From Aquabacter sp. (GTDB lineage Bacteria > Pseudomonadota > Alphaproteobacteria > Rhizobiales > Xanthobacteraceae): a stretch of 6,686 bases of DNA. The notes below the pieces were generated by a model, which saw only the letters and a program-made list of their open reading frames with translations, was not told the DNA's origin and made no database searches. The stretch covers positions 1-6,686 of the forward strand of contig JASBUY010000409.1 of NCBI GenBank assembly GCA_030147645.1, given 5' to 3'. Position 1 is the stretch's first letter. Each line of letters opens with the position of its first letter. The translations under genes and the position numbers were made by a program. Shown in pieces: positions 4,467 through 6,686 of the stretch.

Positions 4467-6458
4467 TCACGCCTGCTTGAGCTGGGAAAGCGCCGCTTGT
4501 GCGACCGCTTCGGGCGTAATGCCGAAATGCTTGTAAAGTTCCTTGGCCGGGGCGCTGGCGCCGAAGCTGCTCATGCCGATGAAGGCCGCGTCCGAGCCGA
4601 TGACGGCGTCCCAGCCCATGCGGATCGCGGCTTCCACGCCCACTTTCGCGGGCGCATCGCCGATCACCGCCGCGCGCTCGGCGGCGGGGCGGGCGAGGAA
4701 CAGTTCGAACGAGGGCACGGAGACCACGCGGGTCGGCACGCCCTTCTCCTCCAGGAGCTTGCGCGCTTCGAGCGCGAGCGAGACTTCCGAGCCGGTGGCG
4801 AACAAGGACGCCTGGGCCGTGCCGCTGGCGGGCGCGATCTCATAGGCGCCCTCGGCGCTGCGATTGGCGCTGTCCGCGCCGCGCACCACAGGGAGGTTCT
4901 GGCGCGAGAGGATCAGCGCGCTCGGCCGGTCCTTGGCTTTGAGCGCGATCTCCCAGCACTCGGCGGTCTCCACCGTGTCGCAGGGGCGCAGGACCAGCAG
5001 GCCGGGAATGGCGCGCAGCGCTGCCAGATGCTCCACCGGCTGGTGGGTGGGGCCGTCTTCGCCGAGGCCGATGGAATCGTGGGTGAGCACATGGATCACC
5101 CGCTCGCCCATCAGCGCCGCGAGGCGGATGGCCGGGCGCGAATAGTCCGAGAACACCAGGAAGGTGCCCGAATCGGGGATGATGCCGCCATGGAGCGCGA
5201 GGCCGTTCATGGCCGCCGCCATGCCGTGCTCGCGCACGCCCCAATGGACGAAATCACCGGAGAAATCGTCGGGCGTGACGGACTTTTGGCCCTTGGCGCG
5301 GGTGTTGTTGGAGCCGGTGAGGTCGGCCGAGCCGCCCAGCATCTCGGGCACCGCCTTGGTGATGGCGTCCAGCGTGATCTCGGAGGACTTGCGGGTGGCC
5401 ACCGCACCGCCGTCCGCGACCGCCTTGGCCTTCACCGCAGCAATGGCCTCGGCGAGCGCGCCTTCGGGGATCTCGCCCGCCATGCGGCGTTCGAATTCGG
5501 AGCGCTGCGCGGCGGGAAGCGCGGCGAGGCGCTTGTCCCAGGCCGCACGGGCGGCGGCGCCCTTGGCGCGGGCCTCGGCCCAGCCGGCTGCGGCATCGGC
5601 AGGAATTTCGAACGGGCCGGCATCCCAGCCGAGCGCGGCGCGGGTGGCGGCAATCTCGGCGGCGCCGAGCGGCGCGCCGTGGACCTTCTCGCTGCCGGCC
5701 TTGGCGGGCGAGCCCTTGCCGATCACGGTGCGGCAGGCGATGAGGCTCGGCGTGCCGGTCTTCTGCGCGGCTTCCAGCGCGGCGAGGATGGCGGCGGGGT
5801 CATGGCCGTCGATGCGCGTCACGTCCCAGCCCGAGGCGGCGAAGCGCGCCAGCTGGTCGGTGGAGCCGGACAGGTCCGTGGAGCCGTCGATGGAGATCTT
5901 GTTGTCGTCCCACATGACGATCAGCTTGGCGAGCTTCAGGTGGCCGGCAAGCTCGATGGCCTCCTGGCTGATGCCCTCCATGAGATCGCCGTCGGAGGCG
6001 AGGACATAGGTGAAGTGGTCCACCACCTCGTCGCCGAAGCGGGCCGCCATCAGGCGCTCGCCCATGGCCATGCCGACCGCGGTGGCGATGCCCTGGCCGA
6101 GCGGGCCGGTGGTGGTCTCGATGCCGGTGGTGACGAAATTCTCAGGATGGCCCGGGGTGAGCGAGCCGAGCTGGCGGAAGCGCTTCAGCTCGTCGATGGT
6201 CACGTTCTCGTAGCCCACCAGATGCAACAGCGCGTAGAGCAGCATGGAGCCGTGACCGGCGGAAAGCACAAAGCGGTCCCGGTCCGCCCAATGCGGCGCC
6301 GAGGGATCGAAGCGCATGACCTTGGAGAACAGCACGGTGGCGATGTCGGCCGCGCCCATGGGCAGGCCTGGATGGCCGGAATTGGCGGCTTCCACGGCGT
6401 CCATGGCAAGGAACCGGATGGCATTCGCCATGCGGTCGTGAAGGGTGCGGCTCGTCAT
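4467..6458 (-). CDS. tkt: Transketolase
   Basis: A thiamine-diphosphate enzyme of the cytosol that moves a two-carbon ketol unit between sugar phosphates in the non-oxidative pentose phosphate pathway; the same reaction serves the Calvin cycle. The 663-residue protein has the full family length and all three domains. The N-terminal domain shows SGHPGLPMG (27-35, His29), AGHG (67-70, His69), GPLGQG (118-123) and the cofactor motif DGDLMEG to DDN (156-162 and 184-186), which binds Mg and diphosphate. His260 (VHGAPLG) follows. The middle domain has the catalytic Glu410 in GVREHG and the HDSIGLGEDGPTHQP block (460-474, with His460, Asp468, His472). Arg519 in LSRQ matches the phosphate-binding Arg. 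The start MTSRTLHDRM was chosen by family length, with a GGAG 11 bases upstream; a TTG at 6521 would add 21 untypical residues, and the ATG at 6431 has no Shine-Dalgarno. It is the first gene of the run here, facing the promoter candidate. Confidence 0.97.
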   Translation of the reverse strand: MTSRTLHDRMANAIRFLAMDAVEAANSGHPGLPMGAADIATVLFSKVMRFDPSAPHWADRDRFVLSAGHGSMLLYALLHLVGYENVTIDELKRFRQLGSLTPGHPENFVTTGIETTTGPLGQGIATAVGMAMGERLMAARFGDEVVDHFTYVLASDGDLMEGISQEAIELAGHLKLAKLIVMWDDNKISIDGSTDLSGSTDQLARFAASGWDVTRIDGHDPAAILAALEAAQKTGTPSLIACRTVIGKGSPAKAGSEKVHGAPLGAAEIAATRAALGWDAGPFEIPADAAAGWAEARAKGAAARAAWDKRLAALPAAQRSEFERRMAGEIPEGALAEAIAAVKAKAVADGGAVATRKSSEITLDAITKAVPEMLGGSADLTGSNNTRAKGQKSVTPDDFSGDFVHWGVREHGMAAAMNGLALHGGIIPDSGTFLVFSDYSRPAIRLAALMGERVIHVLTHDSIGLGEDGPTHQPVEHLAALRAIPGLLVLRPCDTVETAECWEIALKAKDRPSALILSRQNLPVVRGADSANRSAEGAYEIAPASGTAQASLFATGSEVSLALEARKLLEEKGVPTRVVSVPSFELFLARPAAERAAVIGDAPAKVGVEAAIRMGWDAVIGSDAAFIGMSSFGASAPAKELYKHFGITPEAVAQAALSQLKQA

Positions 6459-6469
6459 GCGGGGCGTGT

Positions 6470-6473
6470 CTCC
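6470..6473 (-). promoter_or_regulatory. Shine-Dalgarno (GGAG) of tkt
   Basis: GGAG lies 11 bases before the ATG at 6458, a slightly long spacing. It directly abuts the 3' arm of the GC hairpin at 6474-6489. It is the only purine-rich site near the likely start. Confidence 0.45.
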
Positions 6474-6489
6474 GGCGCCGGATGGCGCC
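6474..6489 (-). other. GC hairpin abutting the tkt ribosome binding site
   Basis: The minus strand reads GGCGCC-ATCC-GGCGCC, a 6-base-pair all-GC stem with a 4-base loop, followed immediately by GGAG. A 12-base palindrome, TCCGGCGCCGGA (6471-6482), overlaps it and includes part of the Shine-Dalgarno, so an alternative pairing could occlude the site. A regulatory role is inferred from position only. Confidence 0.35.
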
Positions 6490-6542
6490 CGTTCCGGACC
6501 AAAACCGAGGCTGGCGCGCAAGCTTCAGCCCAGGCGGCGGCA

Positions 6543-6570
6543 GTGATAACAGTGCCGCGCCGGCTGTCAA
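6543..6570 (-). promoter_or_regulatory. Candidate sigma-70-type promoter of tkt
   Basis: On the minus strand an exact TTGACA (6570-6565) is followed, after 15 to 16 bases, by TTATCA/TATCAC (6549-6543). The -35 is ideal and the -10 weak, as is common in alphaproteobacteria. It sits about 85 bases before the tkt ATG, leaving a leader of roughly 75-80 bases that would contain the hairpin at 6474-6489. It is the best promoter candidate in the window for the tkt-gap-pgk-fba run. Confidence 0.5.
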
Positions 6571-6686
6571 ACCCAGCAATGTCCGAACGTCAAGTGCCCC
6601 GCCCCTGCGCGCGGCGCGGCCCGTCGTCGCGCCCAAGGGGCGGAGTCAAAGAAAAAAAACCCCCGGCCCCGCGAGCAAATTATTCA
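6571..6686. other. Non-coding sequence upstream of the tkt promoter candidate
   Basis: No credible coding frame reaches the right edge. The stretch contains a run of eight A (6652-6659) next to a run of five C, a GC-rich block (6594-6640), and two further minus-strand TTGAC words (6593-6589 and 6649-6645) besides the one in the promoter. I cannot assign these to a known operator. Confidence 0.4.

Noticed and set aside
5164..6009. Plus-strand open frame (281 codons) opposite tkt
   Set aside because: It is a Ser/Ala/Arg-rich low-complexity translation lying fully within intact transketolase; a shadow frame.
1018..6458. A Calvin-cycle-specific (cbb) operon
   Set aside because: The enzymes are shared with glycolysis and the pentose phosphate pathway; no RuBisCO, phosphoribulokinase or cbbR is present, so the autotrophic label is not supported.
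6650..6686. T-tract on the minus strand (6659-6652) as the terminator of a gene to the right
   Set aside because: The GC-rich bases before it (6660-6676) do not form an inverted repeat within the window, so there is no stem to go with the T-run.
1..6686. Mobile elements, CRISPR arrays, tRNA or rRNA genes
   Set aside because: No regularly spaced repeats, terminal inverted repeats, transposase frames or RNA-gene sequences were seen; the coding genes are compact and intact.

Overview
This is a GC-rich window in which every supported gene lies on the minus strand, so transcription runs from the right end to the left. In that order it carries transketolase (tkt), glyceraldehyde-3-phosphate dehydrogenase (gap), phosphoglycerate kinase (pgk), class I fructose-bisphosphate aldolase (fba), a divergent ThiE-like protein, and the first 87 codons of an exported proline-rich protein cut by the left edge. 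The order tkt-gap-pgk-fba-thiE, the high GC content and the GAPDH sequence style (HKDLYRARAAALSMIPTSTG) point to an alphaproteobacterium of the Hyphomicrobiales (Rhizobiales). Xanthobacteraceae or a relative is my best guess, not a demonstrated assignment.

Layout from right to left. Bases 6459-6686 are non-coding. They hold a TTGACA-type promoter candidate and, just before the tkt Shine-Dalgarno, a short GC hairpin. tkt occupies 4467-6458. A 90-base leader with a UUCG-loop hairpin and an imperfect 18-base-period repeat precedes gap (3369-4376). pgk (2156-3346) starts 22 bases after gap and is clearly co-transcribed with it. The 97-base pgk-fba gap holds a stem-loop and an AT-rich element. fba (1018-2046) is followed by a textbook rho-independent terminator (966-993). 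Beyond it lie a 157-base stretch without an obvious promoter, the thiE-like gene (258-851) and the partial secreted-protein gene (1-261), whose GTG start overlaps the thiE-like stop by four bases.

The four enzymes form a connected block of central carbon metabolism. Aldolase, GAPDH and PGK interconvert fructose-1,6-bisphosphate and 3-phosphoglycerate, and transketolase exchanges two-carbon units among sugar phosphates. All four serve glycolysis/gluconeogenesis and the pentose phosphate pathway, and the same reactions occur in the Calvin cycle. No RuBisCO or phosphoribulokinase gene is visible, so autotrophy cannot be inferred from this window.

No mobile element, CRISPR array, tRNA or rRNA was found, and I see no new defence-type or other exotic system. 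The points worth a second look are the ThiE-like protein that lacks the usual catalytic motifs, the terminator separating it from the glycolytic genes, the overlapping exported-protein gene, and the structured leaders before gap, fba and tkt.
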